From CAYYJS01 sp964472315 (lineage in GTDB: Bacteria > Verrucomicrobiota > Kiritimatiellia > UBA8416), in contig CAYYJS010000029.1 in NCBI GenBank assembly GCA_964472315.1, positions 1-40,864 of the forward strand: a stretch of DNA of 40,864 nucleotides. Reading direction: 5' to 3'. Each line of letters opens with the position of its first letter. The first letter of the stretch is position 1. Shown here in pieces: positions 7,737-16,549 of the stretch. The notes under the pieces are model-generated. The model was not told the DNA's origin. It ran no database searches and worked only from the letters and a program-made list of their open reading frames with translations. The translations under genes were made by a program, and so were the position numbers.

Positions 7737-8825
7737 TCAGTTTTCACGCCACTGAACGAAACGCCGTGCGTCCCTGTCGAACACGAATTCGACCGTCCCG
7801 GCAACGCCATCCATCCCGATACGCCGCGCCGACACGGTACCGCGGAAACACGTCGACCGAATCGTCACTTTTCCCATCATCGCGGCGAACAGCGCCTGCT
7901 CCGCCGAACTCAACGAGGACACCTCGTCGAGCGTCTTGCGCAACACGTCGCTGTCCCGTTCGGCAAACGCATGGCCGGATTCCCGGAAGGCCACGATTTT
8001 CTTCGCGAGCGAACCGGCGGCCGCTTGCTCTTCCGCGGTCCGACCCGCAGCCTGCCCGACACTCTCGATCACGGCAAGCGAAGCCGCGTTCAGGTTCACA
8101 TGTCCTGAACCATGTACGGTCAAGCCGGGTGCGAGACGCCCAAACAATCGGTCGTCGACACCCTTGATCAGGAGCAATTCCTCGACCATTCGGAACCTGC
8201 CGTTCGCCGCGCGATACGACGGCGACAATTGCGAATAGTAGGCGCTCTCCGCGCCGCCTGTCAATACCTCATCGTCCGCATCGCGCCAGTCCGCGACGGC
8301 GCCGGCCAGCGCGCGCGCCGCCGACGCATCCACCCCGCCGGCCAACGCCACGTAGGCGGCCAGAAGATTGGTGTCCGCCTGGTTGAGGTTGACGCAGGCT
8401 TCCTCGCCCAGAACACCCGTATTCGTGACGCTGCGCCCATCGTCGTCGGTGTCCCGGTAGCCAACCTCGAACCGCATCGGGCCAAGCCCGCGTTCGCCGA
8501 AAATCGCCCGCGCGCGCGTCCAACTGTCCGCCTGTACGCCGTCCCATGCGTTGGTGTGCATGACAATGGCCTGCGCCGACAGCATGGCGCCCGCGTGCGC
8601 GGCCGCCGTCGTGCGCACATGCAAACCGACGTATTCGGCCGTCGCCAGCAACCCCGATACGCGACTGCCCACCGCGACGGTCAACGCCGCCAGAAAAAAC
8701 AATACCCACATCGCCAGAATCAGGACGCTGCCGCCGCGCCGCGCACGTCCGCGGCCCTCGCTCCGCGCATGGCGCATGGACGGGTCGCGATCCCGGTCGA
8801 ATTGAAGTGTGCGGTATTTGCTCAT
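7737..8825 (-). CDS. gspK: Minor pseudopilin GspK
   Basis: This 362-residue protein has a basic leader followed by GGSVLILAMWVLFFLAALTV, the GspK-type prepilin segment, which lacks the Glu5 found in other pseudopilins. After the helix comes the large GspK helical domain. It includes VNLNQADTNLLAAYVAL and VADWRDADDE (the WxDxD motif seen in GspK), then FRMVEELLLIKGVD and VNLNAASLAVIES in a helix-hairpin-helix-like part. GspK caps the pseudopilus tip with GspI and GspJ. Its ATG overlaps the gspJ stop as ATGA. All expected features are present, so this is a confident call. Confidence 0.92.
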   Translation of the reverse strand: MSKYRTLQFDRDRDPSMRHARSEGRGRARRGGSVLILAMWVLFFLAALTVAVGSRVSGLLATAEYVGLHVRTTAAAHAGAMLSAQAIVMHTNAWDGVQADSWTRARAIFGERGLGPMRFEVGYRDTDDDGRSVTNTGVLGEEACVNLNQADTNLLAAYVALAGGVDASAARALAGAVADWRDADDEVLTGGAESAYYSQLSPSYRAANGRFRMVEELLLIKGVDDRLFGRLAPGLTVHGSGHVNLNAASLAVIESVGQAAGRTAEEQAAAGSLAKKIVAFRESGHAFAERDSDVLRKTLDEVSSLSSAEQALFAAMMGKVTIRSTCFRGTVSARRIGMDGVAGTVEFVFDRDARRFVQWREN

Positions 8826-9609
8826 CGTTTTTCCGCGTCTTCATCCTCATCCGCGGCGACGCCGCCCAGCGGCAACACGACCTCCTGCCGCAGCACGATA
8901 CGCGCGGCGCCCGAGGTGCAGGACAGCTCGATCGCGNNNNNNNNNNNNNNNNNNNNNNNNNNNNNNNNNNNNNNNNNNNNNNNNNNNNNNNNNNNNNNNN
9001 NNNNNNNNNNNNNNNNNNNNNNNNNNNNNNNNNNNNCTCCTGCCGCAGCACGATACGCGCGGCGCCCGAGGTGCAGGACAGCTCGATCGCGACACGGGCG
9101 GGCAGGTTGCTCGGGTCGGCCCAGGCGTCGAGCCATTGCGCCTCGCGCGGCTCGTAGTACCGACACGTAAAAGCCTCCAGTTCCTCGACCAGGGCGACGC
9201 CGTCGCCGTCGCCCGGCGTCTCCGCGGGATACGGCCACGTCTGCTTGAGCAGCACGCCGCCGTCGGGCTCGAAACGGTAACGAATGGACCCGATCACACG
9301 TCGGGACGGATCGCCATGGCGCTGATCCTGCACCAGTCCCGCCATCGTCACCGCATGCGCTTCGCCCACGAACGGAAGCGCCGCCAGCGGCGCCGCGTTG
9401 CGCAGGTCCCGCTCGGCCTCCAGCATCGCCAGCGTCGCGTGGCCCTCGTCATCCCCGAACACGCGCGCGGCATCCCACAGCCTGATCCCGGCGGCGAAGC
9501 ACCCGACGATGGCCGCCGCCGCGATGCCGACGATCCCGATGACCACCAGCAATTCGATCAGCGTGAAGCCGCGCCGCGCGCACGGCCGCCCTGGCGCGCT
9601 ATTCGGCAT
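8822..9609 (-). CDS. gspJ: Minor pseudopilin GspJ, interrupted by an assembly gap
   Basis: The N-terminus has the prepilin signature RRG/FTLIELLVVIGIVG, followed by a GspJ-like beta-rich body (GSIRYRFEPDGGVLLKQTWP, LEAFTCRYYEP). The gene contains 100 Ns at 8937-9036. The 55 bases before the gap (8882-8936) are identical to the 55 bases after it (9037-9091). Removing the gap and one copy, 155 bases in all, restores a single frame of about 210 residues ending DEDEDAEKR. The apparent frameshift is therefore an artefact and the gene should be treated as intact. Its start overlaps the gspI stop by 11 bases. Role: tip minor pseudopilin with GspI and GspK. Confidence 0.88.
8882..9091. other. Scaffold gap: 100 Ns flanked by an identical 55-bp overlap
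   Basis: Ns occupy 8937-9036. Bases 8882-8936 and 9037-9091 are identical. Two contigs that share a 55-base end were joined with a default 100-N spacer instead of being merged. An exact overlap of 55 is what contigs from a de Bruijn graph built with k=55 would show. The true sequence probably lacks 155 bases here. Confidence 0.92.
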
Positions 9610-10030
9610 CGTCGGTCTCCGCGGGGGGAACCCACACGAATGTGGTTGCGGTGTAGTCGGACACGCCGGCTTCGATCCGCACCTCGACTTCCAGCAGCGC
9701 CCCCGAGTCCGCGCCGTCGGCCGAAATGGACGCGAGAGCGACGGGCTGCACGCGCCTCGACCATGTGACGCGCTCGAACGGCTCCGGGAAGGCGCCGCCG
9801 CCCGCCATGCCGCCGGGCGCGCCGCCATCCCGCAAGGCGGTCTCGCTCTCGCCCAACAGGCTGCCCGCAAGCCGCGCCGCACGGACCGCGTCGCGCGAGG
9901 CCTCCAGCGCGACACAGGCGCCCTGAAGTCCTTCCAGAATGACGACAATCCCGGTTGCCAGCAGCACGACAGCCACCAGCACTTCGATCAGCGTGAACCC
10001 GGAACGGGCATGCGGAACCGCGCGGGCCAT
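9599..10030 (-). CDS. gspI: Minor pseudopilin GspI
   Basis: This 143-residue protein has a leader MARAVPHARSG, cleaved before FTLIEVLVAVVLLATGIVVI. This is the class III signal recognised by the prepilin peptidase, with Glu5 present. The body contains the short beta-rich domain typical of GspI (FERVTWSRRVQPV, LLEVEVRIEAG). GspI nucleates the tip complex with GspJ and GspK, which follow directly. It begins 8 bases after the gspG stop. There is no separate gspH; GspH-like function may be missing or encoded elsewhere. Confidence 0.9.
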   Translation of the reverse strand: MARAVPHARSGFTLIEVLVAVVLLATGIVVILEGLQGACVALEASRDAVRAARLAGSLLGESETALRDGGAPGGMAGGGAFPEPFERVTWSRRVQPVALASISADGADSGALLEVEVRIEAGVSDYTATTFVWVPPAETDDAE

Positions 10031-10038
10031 TTCGTTGC

Positions 10039-10446
10039 TCAGCGTTGGGTGGCCCAGTTCACGACGTCGTCCTCGACCACGGCTTCGTCAGCCCCGGTCG
10101 ACCAGATGTCGAAGCCCGTCGTGTTGTGGTCGCCTTTGTACTTGTATTTGTAGTCGCGGCCCCAGGGATCCACGGGCGCGCGCTCGAGGTAAGGCCCCTT
10201 CCAGTCGTTTACCGACGCGGGGTTGACCATCAGCGCGTTGAGCCCCTGTTCGGTGCTGGGATAGACGCCCGTGTTCAGCCGATACAGTTTCAACGCGGTC
10301 GTAATGAACGCGATGTCGCCTTTGGCGATGTTGCTCTTCGCCTCGTCCGCCTTGTCGAGAATGCGCGGCAGAACCATGCCGGCCAGCGCGGCGATGATGA
10401 TGACGACAACCATCAGCTCAATTAATGTGAATCCGCTTCTGCGCAT
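10039..10446 (-). CDS. gspG: Major pseudopilin GspG
   Basis: This 135-residue protein starts MRRSG/FTLIELMVVVIII with Glu5. It has the GspG hallmarks: YRLNTGVYPSTEQGLNAL, then PYLERAPVDPWGRDYKY and a C-terminal FDIWSTGADE. In characterised GspG this end binds a structural calcium ion. It polymerises into the pseudopilus that pushes substrates through the secretin. The start at 10446 has AGGAGGAGG upstream, the strongest ribosome site in the operon, fitting a major subunit made in large amounts. The start lies inside the end of the upstream peptidase gene (29-base overlap). Confidence 0.95.
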   Translation of the reverse strand: MRRSGFTLIELMVVVIIIAALAGMVLPRILDKADEAKSNIAKGDIAFITTALKLYRLNTGVYPSTEQGLNALMVNPASVNDWKGPYLERAPVDPWGRDYKYKYKGDHNTTGFDIWSTGADEAVVEDDVVNWATQR

Positions 10447-11281
10447 TTTCCGGTCCTCCTCCTGAACGCCGGGCACGGTCGGGAAGCGTCTCGACCCATT
10501 GCAGCCACGCGTGTTCAAGCGACTCGATAGTACGGATATCGCGCGGATATGTAAACCGCAAAGCCTCCGCAAGCGCTCGGCCGTCCCGCAGATGACGGCA
10601 CAGCGTGACGAACGGCGCAAGACCCCGCGTGGTGACGAGGAACTCCACGAGGGACGCCGCCTGGATGTAGAACGCGAGGGCGGTCGACGTATCGGTCAGG
10701 TCGGCGGTGCGCATCCGCGTCAGGTCGGCGAGCGCGACCCGCGACGCGATGCCGGCGCTGACCAGACCGCCACCCGCGGGCCGCGACAGCCATTGGGCGA
10801 CGCCTTCATCGAGCCAGAGCGGCACGGCCGCGGCTTCCCCCAGGAAATCCCGGAAGATCAGGTGCGCCAACTCATGGGGCAGATCGGTCGCCACGACATC
10901 GGCCGACTCGCCGACCAGTTCGATGCGTCGGTCGGTCGGATTGGCGCGCCCGGCGGCCCATGCGGGACTGCCCGTCTCCCGCCGGAAGGTCTCGATGTCC
11001 GGGTAGAGCACGATCGTCGCCCGGCGGTCCCATGCCCAGAAGTCCTCGCGACGCGTCAATCCCATGTCGCCGCACATGGTCCGATACAGCGCTTCGGCGC
11101 GTACGCGCACCGTCTCGGCAAACGCGGGCCGGTTGCGGTGGCGCACGAGGACATGCGTGCCGCGGAGCGTCTCCCAGTCGCCGGGCGCGGACGCCTCGGT
11201 CGGCGCCGCGGACGGCGCGCGGACGGCCAGCAGCGCCGGCAGGCACAGCGACAGCACCCATGCCGGTCCGCGCCGGTTCAC
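10418..11281 (-). CDS. Gluzincin (peptidase MA-like) metalloprotease inside the gsp operon
   Basis: This 287-residue protein has an N-terminal signal peptide (WVLSLCLPALLAVRAPSAAP). A zinc-site HELAH lies near residue 135 in the context LPHELAHLIF, followed by a downstream Glu in WLDEGVAQWL near residue 155. That spacing matches the HExxH...E of peptidase MA-like and M1-clan enzymes. The upstream part (VLVRHRN, DRRATIVLYPDIETFRRETG) matches the usual approach to the motif in that family. It would act in the periplasm. The gene overlaps gspF at its start (ATGA) and gspG at its end, so it is built into the operon rather than inserted nearby. It is not a standard T2SS component. Possible jobs are pseudopilin or cargo maturation; catalytic motif clear, substrate unknown. 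Confidence 0.85.
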   Translation of the reverse strand: MNRRGPAWVLSLCLPALLAVRAPSAAPTEASAPGDWETLRGTHVLVRHRNRPAFAETVRVRAEALYRTMCGDMGLTRREDFWAWDRRATIVLYPDIETFRRETGSPAWAAGRANPTDRRIELVGESADVVATDLPHELAHLIFRDFLGEAAAVPLWLDEGVAQWLSRPAGGGLVSAGIASRVALADLTRMRTADLTDTSTALAFYIQAASLVEFLVTTRGLAPFVTLCRHLRDGRALAEALRFTYPRDIRTIESLEHAWLQWVETLPDRARRSGGGPENAQKRIHIN

Positions 11282-12492
11282 CGCAGGCCGCTTCCCAGCT
11301 CGAAAATCGGCAACAGCATCGCGAACACGATGAACCCGACGACGGCGCCGACGATGAGCAGCAGGACCGGCTCGACCAGACTGGTGACGAGGCGACTGCG
11401 ACGGTCGATGGACCGTTCATAGTAACCGGCGACCTCCTGCAGCATTTCGTCGAGTCGCCCCCCTTCCTCTCCCACCGCCAGCATATTTGTGAAGTAGGGA
11501 GGAAAATTGGCCGACCGCTTGACGCCTTCGGTGAGCGACATGCCCTGTTCGGTCGTGAGCCGACGCACCCGGTCGATATCGTCGCGCAGCAGGCTGTTGC
11601 GCATGGTTTCGCCGCTGAACAGCAGAACCTGGTCGATCGACAGCCCGCTCTGCACCAACAGGGCGAACGTGTGCGCGAACCGGGCCATATCGACGTCACG
11701 CACGAAGGGACCGACCAGCGGCAGCCGCAGCAGCAGGGAATCCATGAACCGGCGACCCGGCGTGAGCGACGCCAACCGCTGTACGATGGCGCCGATGAGG
11801 ATCGCGACCAACACCGCCCAGTACCAGTAATCCGCGCAGGCGCGGCTGATCGCCATCAGCGCGCGTGTCACCCCCGGCAGGTCCTCGTACCGATCGAAGA
11901 GCCGCATGACCCGCGGCATGAAGAACGTGAGCAGCACGAGCACGGTGGCCACACCGGTCACGGCGACCAGGATGGGGTAGGCCATCGCCGACTGCACCTT
12001 GCGCCGCGTTTCTTCCTCGTTCTCGCGCGCCACCGCCAGTTTCAGCAGCAACTCGGCGAGCATGCCGGCGTGTTCGCCGGAGCGGACCATCCCGACGTAG
12101 AGCTTGGAAAAAAGGCGCGGATGGCGCATCAAGGCCTCGGACAACATGGCCCCATCCCGAATGGCGGCGCCAAATTCCCGCACGATCTCGCCGAGGGCGG
12201 AGTTCTCGGTCTGCTCCTGCACGGTGTGCAGCGCACGCAGGATCGGCACACCCGACCGCAACAGGCTGGCCAACTGAAAGGTGAAGATGGTGACATCGCG
12301 ACGCCGGATGCGCCGCAGACGCAGGCGGAACCGGCGGGTGCGCGTCTCCTCCGGCCGCCACGGGCGCACCCAGATGGGGATCATGCCTTCGGCCTCGATC
12401 CGCGCGATCGCATCGGCGCGGGTCTCGGCGTCGACCTCGCGTTCCACCGTACGCCCGAGCCCGTCCTTGGCCTTGTAAATGAATCTGCCCAT
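11278..12492 (-). CDS. gspF: T2SS inner-membrane platform protein GspF
   Basis: This 404-residue protein begins MGRFIYKAKDGLGRTV, the usual GspF opening. Two homologous cytoplasmic T2SSF helical domains follow (FQLASLLRSGVPILRAL and FALLVQSGLSIDQVLLF). Each is followed by transmembrane segments: ILVAVTGVATVLVLLTFF, YWYWAVLVAILIGAIV and LLLIVGAVVGFIVFAMLLP. Length and layout equal the family norm. It contacts the GspE ATPase encoded immediately before it (13 bases apart). No clear Shine-Dalgarno is visible, so translation may rely on coupling. Confidence 0.95.
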   Translation of the reverse strand: MGRFIYKAKDGLGRTVEREVDAETRADAIARIEAEGMIPIWVRPWRPEETRTRRFRLRLRRIRRRDVTIFTFQLASLLRSGVPILRALHTVQEQTENSALGEIVREFGAAIRDGAMLSEALMRHPRLFSKLYVGMVRSGEHAGMLAELLLKLAVARENEEETRRKVQSAMAYPILVAVTGVATVLVLLTFFMPRVMRLFDRYEDLPGVTRALMAISRACADYWYWAVLVAILIGAIVQRLASLTPGRRFMDSLLLRLPLVGPFVRDVDMARFAHTFALLVQSGLSIDQVLLFSGETMRNSLLRDDIDRVRRLTTEQGMSLTEGVKRSANFPPYFTNMLAVGEEGGRLDEMLQEVAGYYERSIDRRSRLVTSLVEPVLLLIVGAVVGFIVFAMLLPIFELGSGLR

Positions 12493-12505
12493 CGCGTTGT
12501 ACCGG

Positions 12506-14143
12506 TCAGACCACCGTCACACGCATCACTTCTTCGGGTGTCGTCACGCCTCGGGCGACCTTGTCCAAGCCATCGTCGCGTAGCGTGCGCATGCCCTGGG
12601 CATCGGCGCACTTGCGGATTTCATGGGCGGAAGCGCGGGACAGAATCTGGGCGCAGATCGATTCGGTCAACGGCAGGAATTCGCAGATCGCGACGCGCCC
12701 GCGATAGCCGCTGTGGTTGCAGACCGGACACCCCTCGCCGCGCCAGAATGCGCGGCCCTCGGCGTCGACAAGCGCCTGCTTGCAGTGTTCGCAGATGACG
12801 CGCACGAGACGCTGGGCAATGAACACCTGCACCGTCGACGTGATCAGGTATGGGTCGATGCCCATATCGATGAGCCGCGCCGCACCCCCGGCGGCGTCGT
12901 TGGTGTGCAGCGTGCTCAGCACGAGGTGCCCGGTCATCGCCGTCTGAATGGCGGTCTCGGCCGTCTCGCGGTCCCGCACCTCGCCGACCATCATGACATC
13001 GGGGTCGTGACGCAACATGCTGCGCAGCGCCCTGGCGAAGGTCAGACCGATCGCCGGACGGACCGAGGTCTGCGTGATGCCCGGCAGTTCGTACTCCACG
13101 GGATCCTCGATGGTGATGATCTTGCGCTCCCGCTGGTTCAGGCGGCTCATGCACGCGTACAGCGTCGTGCTCTTGCCGCTGCCCGTCGGGCCGGTGACGA
13201 ACAGGATGCCGTGCGGCGCATCGATCAGCCGCTGCAGCATGTCCAGATGCTCGTCGGAGAAACCCAGCTCGTGCAGGCCGAACAACATCGAGGTGGGAAG
13301 AATGCGGATCACGACGTCCTCGCCATGCATGGCCGGCACGATCGATACCCGCAGGTCGTAAGCGGTCTGGCCGATCCGCACGCCGGCGCGTCCATCCTGC
13401 GGCAGACGCCGCTCGACGATGTCCAGCGACGACATCAGCTTGATGCGTGCGACGATCGCGTTGTAGAGCGACCCGATGCGTTTGGGAACGGGCGTATCGT
13501 ACAGAATGCCGTCGATCCGACGACGCACGACGACGCCGGAACGGTGCCGTTCGAAATGGATATCGGTCGCGCGCGCCCGGATGGCGTCTTCCATCAACTG
13601 GTTCACGAGCCGCACAACCGAGGCGTCCTCGGCTTCGCGGCCGAGATCCACGGTCGCCTCCAGCACCGTCTCCTCGTGCCGCTCGGGCGCTTCGGACAGG
13701 ATGCGCTCCACCGTGGCGGCGCCGACACCGTAGAAGACCTGCAACAGCTTCTCGATATCGCCGCGGCACGCCAGCACGCGTTCGACACGCATGCCCAGGT
13801 TCGTCTCGATGTCCTCGACGGCCGAAAAATTGAGCGGGTCGGAAACCGCCAGCGTCAGCACACCCTCGTCGAGTCGCAACGGGAGCACGCCATAGTGCGA
13901 CGCGAGCTTGGCCGGCACACGCCCGACGGCGGCACGGTCCACCTGGCTCTCGTCGAGCGCCGCGAACGGGAGGCCGTGCTGTTCGGCCAATAACGGCAGG
14001 AGCTGCGCTTCGGACAGAAACCCGCGATCGACCAGCACGCGCTGCAACGGCAGGTAGGTCTCCTCGGCGATCCGCACCGCTTCCTGTACCCGCCCCGGAG
14101 CGAGCAGTCCGCGTTCGAGGAGTCCGTCTGCAAGTCGCGACAT
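12506..14143 (-). CDS. gspE: T2SS assembly ATPase GspE
   Basis: This 545-residue protein has an N-terminal MshEN/GspE-N region (residues 1-150, with LLPLLAEQHGLPFAAL and GVLPLRLDEGVLTLAVSDPL), a linker and then the secretion ATPase core. Walker A is GPTGSGKSTT near 317-326. The Asp box and Walker B lie in DPDVMMVGEVRDRETAETA, and the His box in HLVLSTLHTND. A tetracysteine zinc motif (CEHC...CPVC) sits near the C-terminus, as in classical GspE. The hexamer powers pseudopilus assembly. Its start is 15 bases after the stop of the F-type beta subunit, so both ATPases must share a transcript. Confidence 0.96.
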   Translation of the reverse strand: MSRLADGLLERGLLAPGRVQEAVRIAEETYLPLQRVLVDRGFLSEAQLLPLLAEQHGLPFAALDESQVDRAAVGRVPAKLASHYGVLPLRLDEGVLTLAVSDPLNFSAVEDIETNLGMRVERVLACRGDIEKLLQVFYGVGAATVERILSEAPERHEETVLEATVDLGREAEDASVVRLVNQLMEDAIRARATDIHFERHRSGVVVRRRIDGILYDTPVPKRIGSLYNAIVARIKLMSSLDIVERRLPQDGRAGVRIGQTAYDLRVSIVPAMHGEDVVIRILPTSMLFGLHELGFSDEHLDMLQRLIDAPHGILFVTGPTGSGKSTTLYACMSRLNQRERKIITIEDPVEYELPGITQTSVRPAIGLTFARALRSMLRHDPDVMMVGEVRDRETAETAIQTAMTGHLVLSTLHTNDAAGGAARLIDMGIDPYLITSTVQVFIAQRLVRVICEHCKQALVDAEGRAFWRGEGCPVCNHSGYRGRVAICEFLPLTESICAQILSRASAHEIRKCADAQGMRTLRDDGLDKVARGVTTPEEVMRVTVV

Positions 14144-14158
14144 AGGCTCACCGTCCGA

Positions 14159-15562
14159 CTAAAACTCGATCTTGCCGATCATGTAGAACTCATCCTCGGT
14201 GTGCGCGTCCATCTTCCCATCCAGGATCTTCTCCACGCTATCGAGGTTCTCGCCGATCTTGACGAACTGCCCTTTCCGTCCCGTGAAGGCCTCGGCGACG
14301 AACATCGGCTGCGTCATGAAGTACTGCATCTTGCGGGCGCGTTCGTACAGAGTCCGGTCCGCTTTCGACAGCTCGTCGACGCCGATGACGGCGACGATAC
14401 GCCGCAGTTCGTCGTATTTCGTGAAGATACGCAGCACTTCCTGCGAGAGGTCGAAATGCCGCTGACCGACGATCGCCGAATCCAGGTTCGCGCAGGACGA
14501 CGCCAGGCAGTCGATGCCGGGGTACAACCCCAACTGGGTACGTTCGCGCGACAGGACCATCACGGCATCCAGATAGCTGAAGATGGCCACGACGGCCGGA
14601 TCGGTCAAGTCGTCCGCCGGCACATACACGGCTTCGAATGCCGAGATCGACCCCTTGATGCGTTCGTGCATATCGCCGACTTCCGAGCTCAACGTCGGCT
14701 GGTAGCCGGTTTCGGACGGGGTGCGGCCAAGCAGCGTGGAGATTTCGGCGCCGGCCTGGACAAAGCGGAAGACGTTGTCCATGAACAGCAGCACCTCGCG
14801 GCCGGATTCCTGCAGGTACTCGGCCAGCGTAATGCCCGTCTGCACCACGTTGAAACGCGCGCCCGGCGGTTCATCCATCTGCCCGAAGGCCATCATGACC
14901 TTGTCCAGGATTCCGGCATCGGAGAACTCATGGTAGAGCTCGTTACCCTCGCGGATGCGCTCGCCGATGCCGGTGAACACACAGGCACCCTCGTGCTCTT
15001 CGACGATGTTGTGGATCAGCTCGGAGATCAACACGGTCTTGCCGCAACCGGCGCCGCCGATGATGCCCGTCTTGCTGCCCTGCAAGACCGGAAACAGCAG
15101 GTCGACGATCTTGATGCCGGTCTCGACGATTTCGGGCCGCCGGCTCGACAGCGTGCCGACATTGACCGAAGCGCGCCCGACGTCGCGATGGATCGGCACC
15201 CGGCGCTCCGTCTTGATGGGGCCCTTGCCGTCCAACGGCTGACCCATCACATTGATGATCCGCCCGAAAAGCTCGTCGCCAACGGGTATCATCAGCGGCG
15301 ACCCGGTCGCCGTCGCGATGGCATTGCGCTGCAGGTTCAGCGTCGACGACAGCGCCACGCAGCGCGCGATGTTGCCTTCGAGGTGTTCCGCCACCAGCAG
15401 CATCAGATCCCGCTGGTCAAACGTCTTGGCCATGATGGTTTCGTGCATGTCCGGCATGTCGTTGATGGACTCGAACCGCACATCGACCACCGGCCCCTGC
15501 ACCGCCACGATCCGTCCGGTCGTCCCCCTCGCCGCATCGCCTTGCTGTTTATCTTCAGCCAT
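14159..15562 (-). CDS. F-type ATPase beta-like subunit (divergent, catalytic residues kept)
   Basis: This 467-residue protein is homologous to AtpD throughout. Walker A is GGAGCGKTV (canonical GGAGVGKTV). The catalytic Glu lies in GIGERIREGNEL. Walker B is VLLFMDNVFRF, and the adenine-side Tyr is in LYPGIDCLASSC. A lever-like DELSKAD matches DELSEED, and FVAEAFTGRKGQFV matches the conserved C-terminal part. It should hydrolyse or synthesise ATP. Differences from housekeeping beta (CLASSC for PLTSSS-type, FVQAG for FTQAG) mark it as a separate lineage. Start MAEDKQQ has GGAGG four bases upstream. It is the last ATPase gene of the set and abuts gspE. Because it may not be the organism's main ATP synthase, I leave the symbol blank. 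Confidence 0.92.
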   Translation of the reverse strand: MAEDKQQGDAARGTTGRIVAVQGPVVDVRFESINDMPDMHETIMAKTFDQRDLMLLVAEHLEGNIARCVALSSTLNLQRNAIATATGSPLMIPVGDELFGRIINVMGQPLDGKGPIKTERRVPIHRDVGRASVNVGTLSSRRPEIVETGIKIVDLLFPVLQGSKTGIIGGAGCGKTVLISELIHNIVEEHEGACVFTGIGERIREGNELYHEFSDAGILDKVMMAFGQMDEPPGARFNVVQTGITLAEYLQESGREVLLFMDNVFRFVQAGAEISTLLGRTPSETGYQPTLSSEVGDMHERIKGSISAFEAVYVPADDLTDPAVVAIFSYLDAVMVLSRERTQLGLYPGIDCLASSCANLDSAIVGQRHFDLSQEVLRIFTKYDELRRIVAVIGVDELSKADRTLYERARKMQYFMTQPMFVAEAFTGRKGQFVKIGENLDSVEKILDGKMDAHTEDEFYMIGKIEF

Positions 15563-15604
15563 GTTGCCTCCGTATCGAACCATGCGCCCGGCGCGGGACG
15601 GCCG

Positions 15605-16525
15605 CTACGCCGCCTCCTTGGACTCCTGCCGCTTGCGCTTCTTCAACTTCGTGCTCTTGGCCGCGAACGACTCGCGCATCCCTTTGTCGACCAACTCGTG
15701 CGTCGCCTTCGAACATTTCTGTTTGACCTTGGCGTACTCCTTCTCGACTTTCTGAAGACTGCCCTCCAGATGCATCGCGCGCGCCGAGAACTCGGCCAGC
15801 TTGCTGTCTTCGAACACTTCGTACAGTTTCGCCGTCACCCACTGCGAAGCCAGATACTCGACCATGTCCGCGTACGACGACTCCACGATCACACGCCGGG
15901 CATCCGCCAGAAAACGCCGGTAACCGACATGCGCGGCAACCTCGCTGTCGGCCTCCCGGTTGAACAACTCCGCGCACGGCAACAGGTTGATCACGTCAAT
16001 CCGCTGCGCCGAAAACGAGAGCGCCCTGGCATAGGCCACCTTGAGCACGCCGATGCGGCGCGCCATCACTTCCTGCATGACGTATTCGGTGATCTCCATC
16101 GACTGCTGGTATATCGTATCCTGTCCGACGCCGGGAAAGCGCTTGAATTCGTACCCCTGATCCGATATCACGCCGGAACCCTTGTCCCCGATCACGATCA
16201 GGCGCCGACGTTCGTGCGGCACGTCGCCGATAGCCTCGATCCCGGCACGGATGATGCCGTTGTTCAGCCCGCCCATGAACCCGGAGTCGGAGGTCACGAT
16301 CAGCAGACCCACATTCGGCGACTCGACCTGCACCAGCGGATTCCGCACCTGCACAAGGTCGACCACCCGGAAGAAACTCGAGAACGCGTCCATGAACGCT
16401 TCGAATCGTTCCTTTTGCTTCTCCAGAAGGTGGTACTGCGCTCCGGCGACATTCTTCAACGTCGCAACCAGACTGAGAAGCTCCGAGTTGAATCGAAGGT
16501 CCTTGCGTAATTCATTGAGTTGCAT
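15605..16525 (-). CDS. F-type ATPase gamma-like subunit (rotor shaft)
   Basis: This 306-residue protein has an N-terminal helix with LVATLKNVAGAQYHLLEKQ, corresponding to the canonical KITKAMEMVAASKM region. The Rossmann-like middle contains TSDSGFMGGLNNGII (canonical TSDRGLCGGLN). The C-terminal helix is SARAMHLEGSLQKVEKEY, matching the conserved 'ARMMAMDNAT' helix. The two terminal helices form the central shaft. It is somewhat longer than usual (about 285-290), with a Lys/Arg-rich tail (KLKKRKRQESKEAA) that canonical gamma lacks and that might contact another partner. It lies between the b-delta fusion and beta. Homology is clear despite low identity. Confidence 0.88.
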   Translation of the reverse strand: MQLNELRKDLRFNSELLSLVATLKNVAGAQYHLLEKQKERFEAFMDAFSSFFRVVDLVQVRNPLVQVESPNVGLLIVTSDSGFMGGLNNGIIRAGIEAIGDVPHERRRLIVIGDKGSGVISDQGYEFKRFPGVGQDTIYQQSMEITEYVMQEVMARRIGVLKVAYARALSFSAQRIDVINLLPCAELFNREADSEVAAHVGYRRFLADARRVIVESSYADMVEYLASQWVTAKLYEVFEDSKLAEFSARAMHLEGSLQKVEKEYAKVKQKCSKATHELVDKGMRESFAAKSTKLKKRKRQESKEAA

Positions 16526-16549
16526 GTCGTCCCGGCCGGGGATGGCGCA

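Noticed and set aside
8822..9609. gspJ as a pseudogene with a frameshift
   Set aside because: The shift is fully explained by the 100-N gap plus the 55-base duplicated contig end.
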